64,000 nucleotides of DNA, from assembly GCA_051294375.1 (NCBI GenBank), contig CM119270.1:14499164-14563163 (forward strand), given 5' to 3'. Position numbers and translations under genes: made by a program. Shown in pieces: positions 49,480-59,850 of this stretch. This DNA is from Paraspadella gotoi. Its lineage: Eukaryota; Chaetognatha. Each line of letters starts with the position of its first letter. Position 1 is the stretch's first letter. Under the pieces are notes generated by a model that was not told the origin of the DNA, made no database searches, and saw only the letters and a program-made list of their open reading frames with translations.

Positions 49480-50300
49480 GTTGGTGGTTCGATGTTTGTT
49501 TTTACAGATGAAAAGGAAACCCATCATTTTTTCCACCGATTTGACTGATAGAAGAAGAATCTTCTATTTTTCTCTTTTCATTTATTCTAGTTCAAACTTG
49601 ATTCCACCATTTTTCTTTTCCATTTTTTTTTGGTGGTTTTGTTAATTTCTGTTTCAAATTTTAACTTTCAGCTTAGTTTAAAAAAACATATTTTTTTTGC
49701 CTTTTTTATTTCTTTCCTTAAATTGACTATTTCTGTTACCTTTAAATCAATTCACCAACTCAATTCATAAAAGCCCTCTTTATTAAATTGGTGTCCATCA
49801 AATTAACCCACTCCAAACTCCATCCATCCATACGTTACTCGATTCCCCACCTCTCAAAAATCCACCCCTGCTCATCTTCTTCTCCCCCCCCTCTCACCTC
49901 TTCCTAATTTCCCACTTCCGCTTTATTTTCGTCTTGGCAACGAAGCGACGGATTCACAGACTCACCATCGCAGCCGAACTCACTCGAGAAAAAATTCGCC
50001 AATTCGTTTGTAGTGAAGTGATCCTTGTTATCACCTGTCCTTCCTGGCACAATGCTCACAATGCGGGAGAGAGAAAAGGAGACGAGAGAGAGAGAGGATA
50101 GAGAAGAGAGAGGAGATGAAGAGAGGTATGCCGGTGACTTGATTACATCTTTTTTTTAACCCAGAGTAAGTTTGCGGGGAAAAATGAGAAACAGATGCTA
50201 ATGCGAAAATGTGCGTCGAACTGAGGAAAAGAGATGCGATTACAGAGCGAGGTTATGGAGTGAAAGGAATAGTGACAGTGTGAGTGGTGCAGAGAGGAGA
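49480..50300. other. intergenic, no gene seen
   Basis: T-rich then mixed sequence with short GA runs at 50080-50125. No coding frame. Confidence 0.5.
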
Positions 50301-50301
50301 G

Positions 50302-50305
<4 letters not shown>

Positions 50306-50353
<48 letters not shown>
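50306..50353 (+). repeat. (GA)n microsatellite
   Basis: About 48 bases of GA. Confidence 0.88.
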
Positions 50354-50355
<2 letters not shown>

Positions 50356-50716
50356 TGGAGTGACTAGTAAAATGGCGCCATTTGACTTGCGTGCACTTTC
50401 AGAAGCGTTCCTTTTTTCGACGCTTTTCCTGTAACTGTGTGTCATCACATTCTCGGCCCTGAGGCGGCCCTCGCCTTTTCCGACCGATGCTTCCCGTCTA
50501 CATCCGGCCCGATACATGCCTTTATAGATTGATCGCCCGATACTGACTACTTCATTATCCGGTGTTCGCCCCTTCTAATCTCCCCAACTCCGAATTTCCA
50601 AGCTTCGCTCTGTAGCCATTCGAGCGTCAAGACTGCCCGCCTAACAGAGTCGGCGCAAAAACGGTCGTAAACTGGTCGTCGTCGTCGTCGTCGTCGTGGG
50701 GCGCGAAGTTTCTTAC

Positions 50717-50750
50717 CTTTTGTTGATGTGATGACGAGGCGCGTTCCCAT
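50717..50750 (-). CDS. candidate first coding exon, minus strand
   Basis: On the minus strand ATG GGA ACG CGC CTC GTC ATC ACA TCA ACA AAA G is followed directly by GTAAGAAAC, a good donor, giving MGTRLVITSTK with a phase-1 end. It sits in a locally GC-richer segment. The intron begins just before a (GTC)n patch at 50677-50697. No downstream exon was recognised, so this may be chance. Confidence 0.22.
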
Positions 50751-50829
50751 GTTGAGGCGTGAAAAGAAAAGGGTGTTGGTTTGCCGGACGAGTTTCAATG
50801 AAACCAGGGGTGGACAAGACTAATGGGGA

Positions 50830-51431
50830 AGTGGGCGTTTGTGAACTGTCTTACTTGATACTATTCTTTCGCATTCGTTGGTTTTGTTATATTATGTTGG
50901 ATCTGAAAAGGTGAGGAATTGATTTTTATTATGTTATTAATGTTAAAAGGTTGAAGGTTCTTAAATGTTACCTTTATTTATAATTTGTCGCTTTATCTTA
51001 CATTCCACACGTCACACCTCTTAACAGCGTCGCCTTCCTAGTTTTCACCCTCCTCTCCTCCTCTTTCTTCTTCACTTCCTCCCTTTCGCCCTCCCTCTTC
51101 CTCCTATTCTTCTTCCTCCTCCTCCTCCTCCTCTTTGGCCCGGGTCCCTGTTTATATCCCAGTATCGCGCCTTTCTCTCTCTCTCTCTCTCTCTCTCTCG
51201 TTTTGTTGTGTTGCGCCGTCGTCGTCGTCGTCGTCGTTTGTTGCGTTGCATCATTGGCCGGAAGTCGCCGGCCCACGCGCGAAACGCCGGCGACGCAAAA
51301 CTTCTGCCTTCGTCTCCTTCTTCCCCTTCTTATTTTTATATGTTGCTTCTTCTTCTGCCTTCTTCTTCTAGGAGCGAAAAAAAAAAGATAAACAAGGCGC
51401 CGGCGGAGAGGATGGAAAGTTTTTTTGGGAA

Positions 51432-51467
<36 letters not shown>

Positions 51468-51980
51468 TATTACGTAAAATAACACTACACATTAGTTTAT
51501 TATCACTAGTCTTAGTCATCGCTCAATCAGTTTTTTCCTTCCTTTTTTCAGATGCATATTTAAGTCTTGTTTAGTTCCAAAACCTAAACACTAACCATAG
51601 CAAGACTAAAAAAAAATCTTTCCCAAAAAGTCGGTAAGAACGGGGTCGCGTTGCTATGACGACGCGCTCTCCGGGGTTCAATTTGTAGCAACAAACATGG
51701 TAATGCGGCAAAGGGGGGGGAGAGCTTGCTGGAGAGACGGAGTTGCAGAAAAGAGGAAAGGAAACGAGAAAACGAGGAAAGGAAAGGAATAAGCAATGGC
51801 ATTGTGAAAAATAGTACTCATCGTCGTCGTCGTCGTTGTTTTTGTTGTCCTCGTCTTCCTTACTTTTATTATCCCCAACAGTAAAAGATTTTTTTTTTTC
51901 GCCACGAAAACGGAAAAAAGGTGTTTTTTTTTCTCGTCGAAATGACGAAAATGTTTGGAAGGGAAAATAAGGAAACTGCA
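50830..51980. other. intergenic, no supported gene
   Basis: CCTCCTC-rich 51040-51135, a TC run at 51173-51199, a GTC patch at 51218-51236, a GC-rich patch (51250-51300), a GA run at 51437-51465 and a GTC patch at 51820-51840. The Arg-rich minus frame across the GTC patch is repeat translation. Confidence 0.45.
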
Positions 51981-53570
51981 AAGATCACTAATCCGTGGAG
52001 GGATGAGTGATGGAGAGAGAGAGAGAGGCAAAAAAGGAAAACAAAGGGGATTTGGATGACTGAATAAAGAATTAGACATCTTGGGTCAAGAGATCATCAT
52101 TAAAAGAGAGCAAGCTTGAAAAAAAAAGGGCAAAGCGAGGAAAGGGATGATAAAATGAGGGCAAAGGAAAGATTAAAACAGAATCGAGTTTGACCACAAA
52201 AAGAGGAAAAAAGGAGAGAGAGAAATAGAAGTGAACAAGGAGAGATAAAGAGAGAGACAGACAAAGGTTAATGGTGAATCACCAAAATCACAACTGTTAA
52301 ATCAGGCGGTGAAGAGACTTACTAGGCGAAAATATTTGGAACTATTGAGACAAGTTTCATGTATTTTTTGAGAGAATATAATGATGCGAAAAATCATCAA
52401 ACGGTAAAAAACAGGAACAAAACAAATGGAAAACTTGACGGTGAGAGAAAACAATAATAAAAGATTCGAGTTCAGTTGTGTGGGTCAAATAAGTTGAACC
52501 ACGGAACGGTCAAGTGGTGAGTTTTCAATTGACAATATTCGCTCATTGTCGTCGTTGTTGTTGTTGTAGTGTCATGTTCAATTAGGCAGCACAGCGGAAT
52601 ATTTTTGTGGAAATTCTGTTATAAACAATTCGTTACAGCGCCTTACGCGTCTTCGAGGCAGAAAAAAAAATTCATTAATCTATATTTGTTTTAAAATTGA
52701 TTTAAGTTGCAATAACCAGCCAAAAGAAAAATCCTTTCCGCTGCACCTTTTTTTTTTTTCAAATCGCCGAGATACGTGACGCGGATTTGTCTTAATCACA
52801 CGAGGCCCCATCACCCTGCCCGCCGCTAGAGGCTCTCCGCTCGCCGCCTAAACGTAAACAAAAGATCAGTCGAAAAACGAAAGGTCAAGCGGAAGGTCAA
52901 ACGATCCTCGAGGGTCAAACCGCGAAAAAAAAAGAGGACGGTATTTTCTTTCCCTTTCCCCCCGCTCCTTTTTTTTTAAGCCTCGTTTTGGCGTCAAACC
53001 ATTTGGCTGCGGGGTCTTTGACATTTGCCAACTCAAAGGTCAGTTTGCTCGCTTAATTTTTATCTTCTCACGCTCTTTTTCTCTCTCTCTCGTAATTCTC
53101 TTTTTGTTTATTTTTGTCTTTCTTTAATTCGTGAGGGTAAGATTTATAAAGGGTGCGAGAGAAGAGTTAGTAAGTTAATATATATATATCAAATACATAT
53201 ATTTGTACCGTTTTATGAAAATAATTATAAAAGCAAAAAGTTCTGACGACTTTAAATTCCTTTCCATATCTGCTTTTAGTTCGATTAGCGAGTTCAGAAG
53301 GCAAAGGTTATTTTTTTTGGAAGAAAAATCGAGGTTCATCTTTGCCAATCGGATAAAATGTTCAAAGAAAGTTTAACACTCATATGAAATGGGATTGAGA
53401 TATAAGGCAATTCGTTGTGGGATTTACAAGAGCATTTTTTTTATCTTTATTTGCCAATATTTCGATTCTAATGGACGAATCATTTTTCGAGGCTAAACTG
53501 AACGATTATCTCCTGTGCATGTGAGTCTCTTCAACAAGGGATTGTTAAACGATCAATTTAACAATAACAT
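51981..53570. other. intergenic with half-site cluster
   Basis: GA-rich to about 52260, then mixed sequence. The only notable signal is the AGGTCA cluster listed separately. Confidence 0.45.
52881..52917 (+). promoter_or_regulatory. cluster of nuclear-receptor half-sites
   Basis: AAGGTCA at 52881, AAGGTCA at 52893 and AGGGTCA at 52911, all on the same strand and each followed by A; a further AAAGGTCA lies at about 53035. AGGTCA is the classical nuclear receptor half-site. The spacing (12 and 18 bases between starts) is not a standard DR0-DR5, so cooperative binding is speculative. Confidence 0.35.
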
Positions 53571-53579
53571 TTTAATATT

Positions 53580-54287
53580 AGAATCCGTTGTTAATAACGT
53601 TCAGATCGGAAAAAAAAAAAAGCTTTAAAACTCCAACGGCGACTAAGAAATGTGAAAAAAAAAATCGGAGATAAAAGACCCACGACGACGATGACGACGA
53701 CAAAAACGAGGACAAAACGACGAAACGACGGGGACCACAAAAAAAAAAAAAGAAAGTTGGAAGCGTCAGCAAAAAAAAGGTTGAAAACGTTTGCTGAGAA
53801 ATCAATTACTTCGCCGGCGCAAAAAAGAAAATTCCTTAGAACCGACGACGACGACTGTTTGGTGCGAACAGGAGGGGGGGGCGTTGCTTCGCTAATGAAG
53901 ATTACTGTTAATTAAGGACGGGGAGGGATGGGAATTCGGGGGGGGGGAAGGAGGGTGTGAGACGATAGGGAGAGTCAAGGGACGAGAACGAAGGAGAAAG
54001 GGTTATGGGAAAACTAAAAAGGGGGGGGGATTTGTTTTTTTTTTCCCCCTCCCCGATGGGTCGGTTCAGAATGGAGTATGGGCAAACATGGAGCGAAGAT
54101 TTACTTAACGTTCCGCAAGATGGCTCGAGGGGTTATTCTGAGCGAAACGTTGCTTCGCGAGGGAAGGTGGCTTTCCAAAGCCTTCCAATTATCTTGGATG
54201 AGTTCGCAAATAATTCCAGCGGATCTTGGATTTAAAAATCAATTGTAACATTATTGAAAAAGGATGTTTGGCTTTTTAGTTTACAAT
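53580..54287. other. intergenic, no gene seen
   Basis: A/G-rich with GACGACGATGACGAC patches (53685-53715) and G runs (53870-53960). No coding frame beyond repeat translation. Confidence 0.45.
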
Positions 54288-54654
54288 TTGAGGCAAAGTG
54301 GTTTTAGTTCAAACGAATTTTTATTTTTCATAGAAAACGTACATGTTTCGGCTTTGGATGCAAGCCTTCTTCAGCGTCAAATGATTTGTGAAATTTTGTG
54401 AAAGAAGGGAGTGAGAAAAGAATAGTGGTCAAAGCCGAAACATGTATGAAATTGGTACACCAATAAAAAATTATCCATTCATTTTAATAAATAAAGCTAT
54501 CTTAGCCCTTCTGATGGGGTTTGGTTTTAAAAGGCCCCTCCATCACTCTTTACCAAAGATAATTACATAGCAGCGTCCCTGTAAGCTTTTCTGTACGTTT
54601 TCTAATGAAATAAATAAATTCGTTCATGTGTAAACTAAAACCACTTTGCCTCAA
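54288..54654. mobile_element. foldback element with hammerhead-like motif and a dispersed-element core
   Basis: The ends are inverted repeats of about 57-62 bases: TTGAGGCAAAGTGGTTTTAG at 54288, running to GAAAACGTAC at 54342, is mirrored from 54654 back to 54593. Inside, the minus strand carries CTGAAGA, a GGCTT/AAGCC stem and GAAACATGT (54342-54374). The plus strand carries CAAAGCCGAAACATGT at 54430. The middle (54446-54590) is a diverged copy of the dispersed ~235-bp element, in reverse orientation. CTGAAGA deviates from the active hammerhead CTGATGA. I see no clear target-site duplication. Confidence 0.55.
54446..54590 (-). mobile_element. dispersed element, copy 3 (diverged)
   Basis: GAAATTGGTACACCAAT, ATTATCCATTCATTTT, GCTATCTTAGCCCTT and CTCCATCACTCTT match copies 1 and 2 in reverse orientation. 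Here it directly abuts the GCCGAAACATGT hammerhead-like end, which links the two repeat families. Confidence 0.65.
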
Positions 54655-54699
54655 TACATATAACAACGCAAAAAAGAAAGGTTATTACCACTAAGTTTA

Positions 54700-55030
54700 C
54701 AATCTTGAAAATTAAGGAACAGGGCACTTTGGAAAACAATGCGGAACTTTCTAACCATCTTAATTAATGTACTTTAGCTCAAGAAATAAGGCGGAAATAT
54801 ATCGGGAAGATGTTTTCGAAAACTACGAGAACTTAAATTACAGGCCAAATTGATAAGTTATTAAATTGTTGAAACTTTGAAGTATGAGATTTGTACAGCT
54901 TACGACCCTAACTAATTCGGTACTGAAAAAAATTGCACACCGGTTTGATTTTCTTTGAATTTTATTTCGCGATTAATCTGACTTAATCAATGGTTAAAAT
55001 AAAATGCGAAATTAAAATCACTAATACAAA
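54700..55030. other. spacer, no gene seen
   Basis: AT-rich sequence downstream of the minus-strand peptide gene. It probably contains that gene's 3' UTR. Confidence 0.45.
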
Positions 55031-55089
55031 TTATTGTATTCAATAGTAGGTAAAATCATCGGCCTCTTCGGGCAGGGCATTGTCGCCGT

Positions 55090-55757
55090 TTATCCCCATC
55101 CTGGACCGGCGACTTTTTCAGCGCCGGGAGATTTCGCTTCCTCGATCCCGCTTGTTTTCTGGGGATTAGCAAAAGAAATGTTTTATAGTAAATTTATTGA
55201 TTTATATTACTTTGTATTGAAATTGCCAATTCTTGCTTGGTTGTTTAAAGGTTAATTTTATTTTCGCCGACCGGAGTTAGGGTTTAAGGCCAAAAGTGAT
55301 TTAGGGGAGAGGTGTTAAAGGTAATCAGGAGATATTTTAAAGTAAAAAATATTAAATATTTTTTTGTTTTTCAAAAGACGCCAAAACCCCGGTCGGCGAA
55401 AGTAAAAATTCACCTCGTTTAAAATTAATAAAGAGTAGGATGCTCGAATAAAATTTCTGACTTACGGTTTCAGCGATGGGCGCTGTATACGTAACAGCCA
55501 CGAACAAAGCCATTGCAACGGCGGCCACCGCCATTATGCCGTACAAGTACTTCATCTTTGGAAGTCGTAGTATCGTTGTGTCTAGGGGGAAAAAAAAAAG
55601 AATTAAATCTGATTGAAGGAAAAACAACCAGGCTTCAAAAAATCTGAAGTTAACAATTTTAAAAAAGCTCATTCTTTAACCTATAAATAAATAAATGAAC
55701 CTTGGTTAAAATAGTATCTACGTCATGACCGTGGAACAAACAAATCAAGAACTTACC
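55090..55757 (-). CDS. small secreted peptide, 52 residues, two coding exons plus a 5' UTR exon
   Basis: Minus strand. A 5' UTR exon ends AACG|GTAAGTTC (last base 55757). The next exon (55581-55466) follows an excellent acceptor, TTTTTTTTTCCCCCTAG, starts at ATG 55555 and ends GAAACC|GTAAGTCAG in phase 0. The last exon (55158-55090) follows CTAATCCCCAG and ends in TAA. The protein begins MKYLYGIMAVAAVAMALFVA, a clear signal peptide with likely cleavage near TYTAP, and ends VAGPGWG. No cysteines. The C-terminal Gly could donate an amide (…GPGW-amide), so a neuropeptide or an antimicrobial-type peptide are both possible. I recognise no family. Four good splice signals in matching phase support a real gene. 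Confidence 0.55.
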
Positions 55758-55819
55758 GTTTAATTTGAATAGCGATATGAAATGGCGAACCGAACGATGT
55801 GATTACCGAAAGGCGGCAA

Positions 55820-55856
55820 ATGTCAAAGGTCACACTTTCGACCAAAGCGCGGGAAA
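55820..55856. promoter_or_regulatory. DR1-like and E2F-like sites upstream of the peptide gene
   Basis: TGTCAAAGGTCA (about 55820) is a direct repeat of AGGTCA-type half-sites with one base between them, the arrangement bound by HNF4/RXR-type receptors. GCGCGGGAAA (about 55846) matches the E2F consensus. Both lie just upstream of the minus-strand peptide gene's first exon. Function is inference. Confidence 0.35.
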
Positions 55857-55859
55857 TCT

Positions 55860-56470
55860 TTTTTGTTTCTCCAGCCCTTATTGGACTCTGGCCGTCCAAT
55901 CATCGTCTAAACTTGTTATTTCGATATCTTTTTTAATTTTTGACAACGGTTTTTTTCGATTCTATATTTTGGACAAGGTGGAACTCTGATCGTGGTAAGC
56001 TTCTGCCCTGTCAATCCATCTTCAAAATCGATGCACCGAAACTTGGATTGGCGGTGATGCGAAAAGCGCGAAACTTCGCTTAGGACAATGAGAGATAAAG
56101 GAAGAAAAGGAAAAGAAAAGAGAAAAGAGAAGAAAAAGAATTCTGAAAGGAGGCAATCTTAGGGAAGGAAAGAAAAGATAGTTTGAACGTAGGGTAAAGA
56201 ATGCGATGTTATTTTAACTTGGTAAAAAAGAATAGCAAAAAAGACTTTTTATTTAATATATACGTTATAGAAGCCAAAAAAGTGAATTAAAAGTCTATTA
56301 CTTACGAAGTCAAACGCCGCAGTTTCAGCCAACGTGAGGGTAGAGTTTTTAAAAAGAAATGGCGCACCGAGTGTTGAAGCGGTCGCATTGTACTGAGAAG
56401 CATCGCCAAGGAAACCGTCGCGTAAATCACGAGGAAAGAAGGCGCAGCATCTCTGATATACGGGAGTCTA
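55860..56470. other. intergenic, no gene seen
   Basis: Mixed sequence with a GAAAAG-rich run at 56095-56140. Confidence 0.45.
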
Positions 56471-56475
56471 TTCAA

Positions 56476-56485
56476 TCTCTCTCTC

Positions 56486-56540
<55 letters not shown>
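56476..56540 (+). repeat. (TC)n array
   Basis: About 65 bases of TC. Confidence 0.9.
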
Positions 56541-56544
<4 letters not shown>

Positions 56545-57075
56545 CTCCCATTACCTCTACTCACGCGCATCCTTTTATTTAAGACGATTTCCCCGCATCT
56601 TTTAAATTTCTCGATCGTGACGGAAATAAAGCCGACGCCGCGTGAAGAAGGGAGGAAGAAGAGAATAATGGGAAGGAAAGGGAGGGAGGAAAATGGGATG
56701 AGAGGGGAGAAGAGAAAAAAGAAGGGACGGGAAAGAGGGGAGAGAGAAGGAGGTGGGGAGAGAAGGAGGTGGTGCATAATAGTAAGAGATATGGGATCTG
56801 AGGTATGAGGTATGAGTCAGAAAAGGTATGAAAGGGAATTCCGGCATTCCGCTATGTTTTTTTTTTTTAAATTGATAATTTAAAGCTATAATGACCAAAA
56901 CATAAATAATATCTGAAAAATAATCAAACGTAATAGAAACAATAATTTAATCATCATGAAATAGCGCTATTATTTGAAATACTAGCAAAACATAAATTAT
57001 GTTAAAGAAAAAACAATAAAGAAGTAATGCTTTTTTCATCCAATGTACGAGTGGCAAAACATTAAGGCAAAGGCT
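56541..57075. other. intergenic, purine-rich then AT-rich
   Basis: GGAGGAAGAAG-rich 56640-56770, then AT-rich. The plus-strand Lys/Glu/Arg frame is composition-driven. Confidence 0.45.
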
Positions 57076-57078
57076 TGC

Positions 57079-57140
<62 letters not shown>
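57079..57140 (+). repeat. (TC)n array
   Basis: About 60 bases of TC. Confidence 0.9.
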
Positions 57141-57141
<1 letters not shown>

Positions 57142-57313
57142 TTCTCAGAAAGAGAAAGAAAATGAAACTGCGAGGGAGTCCGTTTTGCGTTGAGCGGCGC
57201 AGCGACCAACACTGAGACAATTTTAATGGGTGATTGATCAAGACAAATAGAAAATATTAGCTGCTAAAACTGCAATGCAAGCAGAAAAAAAAGGCCGAGA
57301 GAGTTACTGTGAG

Positions 57314-57375
57314 CGAGAGAGAGAGAGAGAGAGAGAAGAGAGAGAGGAGGGAGAAGAGAGAGAGAGAGAGAGAGA
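57314..57375 (+). repeat. (GA)n array
   Basis: GA repeat with AAGAG and GGAGGG interruptions. Confidence 0.85.
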
Positions 57376-57517
57376 GGCTCGTTAATGACAATTGCGGGTT
57401 GTTCGGAGAGGGGAAAAAGAATCAGCCAACATAAGGCAATTTATGGCGCGGACAACTTCTGGGAATTTTTTTTCACTTGCGTTGAAAAAATACACGGCCG
57501 GAGCGAAAACATTAACG

Positions 57518-57519
<2 letters not shown>

Positions 57520-57595
<76 letters not shown>
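57520..57595 (+). repeat. (TC)n array
   Basis: About 75 bases of perfect TC ending in CTCAG, a possible splice acceptor for the following frame. Confidence 0.92.
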
Positions 57596-57598
<3 letters not shown>

Positions 57599-57642
57599 CT
57601 CTCTGTAGGCGTGTCCAGAGCAGTACGTGTTTCGATTTCCAA

Positions 57643-57858
57643 ATGGCATTCCCCGCCAATTCAAAGGGCCTGCCTTCGCCGCCCGAAGAAACTGCCTTCG
57701 ACGCCTGGCTTCAACGCCGCCTGGCCACCGCTAATTTTCTTTCCTTTTGTCGATTCGAGAAAGGGGGGCGGAGTCGGGGGGCGTTTTTAAGATCGAGATG
57801 GCGACTGGAAGTTGTTGATGTTGTCGTCGTTGTTGTTGTCCTCTTCTGCGGCGCTTAA
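57643..57858 (+). CDS. candidate exon, unknown protein
   Basis: The ATG frame begins MAFPANSKGLPSPPEETAFD and continues AWLQRRLATANFLSFCRFEK, with mixed codons unlike repeat. After about residue 42 it becomes Gly/Arg-rich and then a Val run from a GTT/GTC patch, so a real exon would probably end earlier. A CTCTCTCAG acceptor at 57597 precedes it. No family recognised and no confirmed donor. Confidence 0.25.
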   Translation: MAFPANSKGLPSPPEETAFDAWLQRRLATANFLSFCRFEKGGRSRGAFLRSRWRLEVVDVVVVVVVLFCGA

Positions 57859-57869
57859 TTATGTTTTGT

Positions 57870-59850
57870 TGTTAATAAGGAATTGGGAAACTTTGAAATT
57901 TCTGTTGGTTTTTATTTTGCGCTTTTTTCTTTGGTTTTTATTTTGCTCTTGAGTCATGTCTTTTATTTTTCTTCTAGTTATTTCTTTATTTGTCTTATAT
58001 CACTTTGGTTTCATGTTGAAATCTCTCTCAACTTACTTAAATGATCGTTAGGACAGCAGATTTTAATATATTAGTTACTTTCAAATAAATCAATTTCGCG
58101 CTCCAATGCTATTATGAAAAGTCTTATGAATCTTTTTCTACCTTGTATATTAATTACATAGTCATTTAACTTGTTTTTTGTTTCGACGGTCTTCCTTTTC
58201 AAGGACGGTTCGAATCATCCGACACTATTGCAAAATTTAATTACAGTATTTATCTACGAGACCAAAATAAAAAAAGAACATAAAAAGTGAGATTAAAAAT
58301 AAAAGAGGAAAGTGTAAAACGAAACCGAAAGGCGGTAAATTTAAGACTTACAACTTTATTCGATATTTATTTTTATACTCGATTGAATAATGCGTTGATA
58401 AATGTGAAGGTGACAGAATAAATATATCGATGAATATATAAACACTTAAACAATAAATTTTATAAACTTTGTTCAATAAATTCGAGTGAAAAAATGAGCC
58501 TGAATATTTATTTGGATACCGAAAATAATAAGAGAAAATAAATCGGGAGCGTGTCCTATAGGTCTTGTTTCAGGATCTGTCACTGTGTTGGTGCAAGAAA
58601 GAGCGCGAGAATTTCTTGGAGTTTCTTGAAAAGGATACGAGACTCTGCTTTCCCGCCGAGTTACATGAAAATATAACTTGTTCATTATCTCGTGAATGAA
58701 TCATCTTACGATGATGAAAATGGATTCATCTGAAAGGTCTTTAAAAATATTTTACAATAAATACATAATTTTACTTACTCGTCCTAAATACAGTTGTACA
58801 CGAATTTTTTAATATTATTTTTCATTACGAAACGAATTTTCTTTTCATTAAATTTTTTCCAACACGTGACTTGCAAAAAATTTAAAAACCACCCTAGGCC
58901 TAGGGCATGTAATAATGTCTTCCAAGTAGTTTATCGAATGATTTTGTTTGTTAATTAAATCGACCTAAGGTTCATACGTGTACGAAAAACAATTTTTTTT
59001 ATAACTGTGTTTTATTTTTTATTTTTTGGAAATGAAAACATTGACAATAAAAGGAATCTTGGTCCCACAATTTCGCTCAAATCCAATGTCACGACCGCCA
59101 GTCGTTCGTCGGAAGTTTTCAACCGGTTTTAGATTTTCTTCTAAGAGAGAAATTTCGACGTTGTCATATTACTTTCTTGATCTGATTCCCGTTTTTTAAA
59201 CGAATAAGTACAAAGACCAAGATCGATCAGGAAAAAAAAATGCACCATCAAAAAAATAGTTTCTCAAAAGGATTCGTTTTTAGGTCACAATAAATACAAG
59301 GTAAGAACAGATTTTGTACCATAACGATTTAGTTTCGCAAATTAAAAAACATCGTATGCAAAAAATGTACGTTATTCACTTTTTGAAATGTCAATTTGGA
59401 AACATTTGATATCTCTATACTGTCATGTGCAAAAAAAAACAAACGCAGAACTTTATAACTTAACTTACTCCATATAAAATATTTTTAAAAATAATATAAA
59501 AAAATATATTTAAAAATATCAATGTATATAAATTTTATTAAAATGGGTGAAGTAGTTCAAAATATATGATATTTTAAACTTGAGTGTTTCAAAACCAGAA
59601 AGGAAGATCTAATTTTATTTAAAAACTTTAGAATTATTAACCTCGTAATTTTTTATAACTTTAAAATTATTATTTAGTGATATGGGTTAATATAGTTATC
59701 CAGCTATCCCTCCGGATGATCAGTATAATTTTTTTAAATTTTTAATCTCCCATAAAAAATACAAAATAATAAAAGAAAAAAGATTAATCTTAAAGTAATC
59801 AGATTTTTTTTTTATTCAGCTTTGTAGTAGAGCACTTGAAGAGAACCAGT
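57870..59850. other. AT-rich intergenic DNA, no gene seen
   Basis: Largely AT-rich with many stops in every frame. No array or element recognised. Confidence 0.55.

Noticed and set aside
55034-55255. Plus-strand hydrophobic frame opposite the peptide gene
   Set aside because: The minus strand has four good splice signals in matching phase over the same DNA. The plus frame lacks a start with context and any exon signals.
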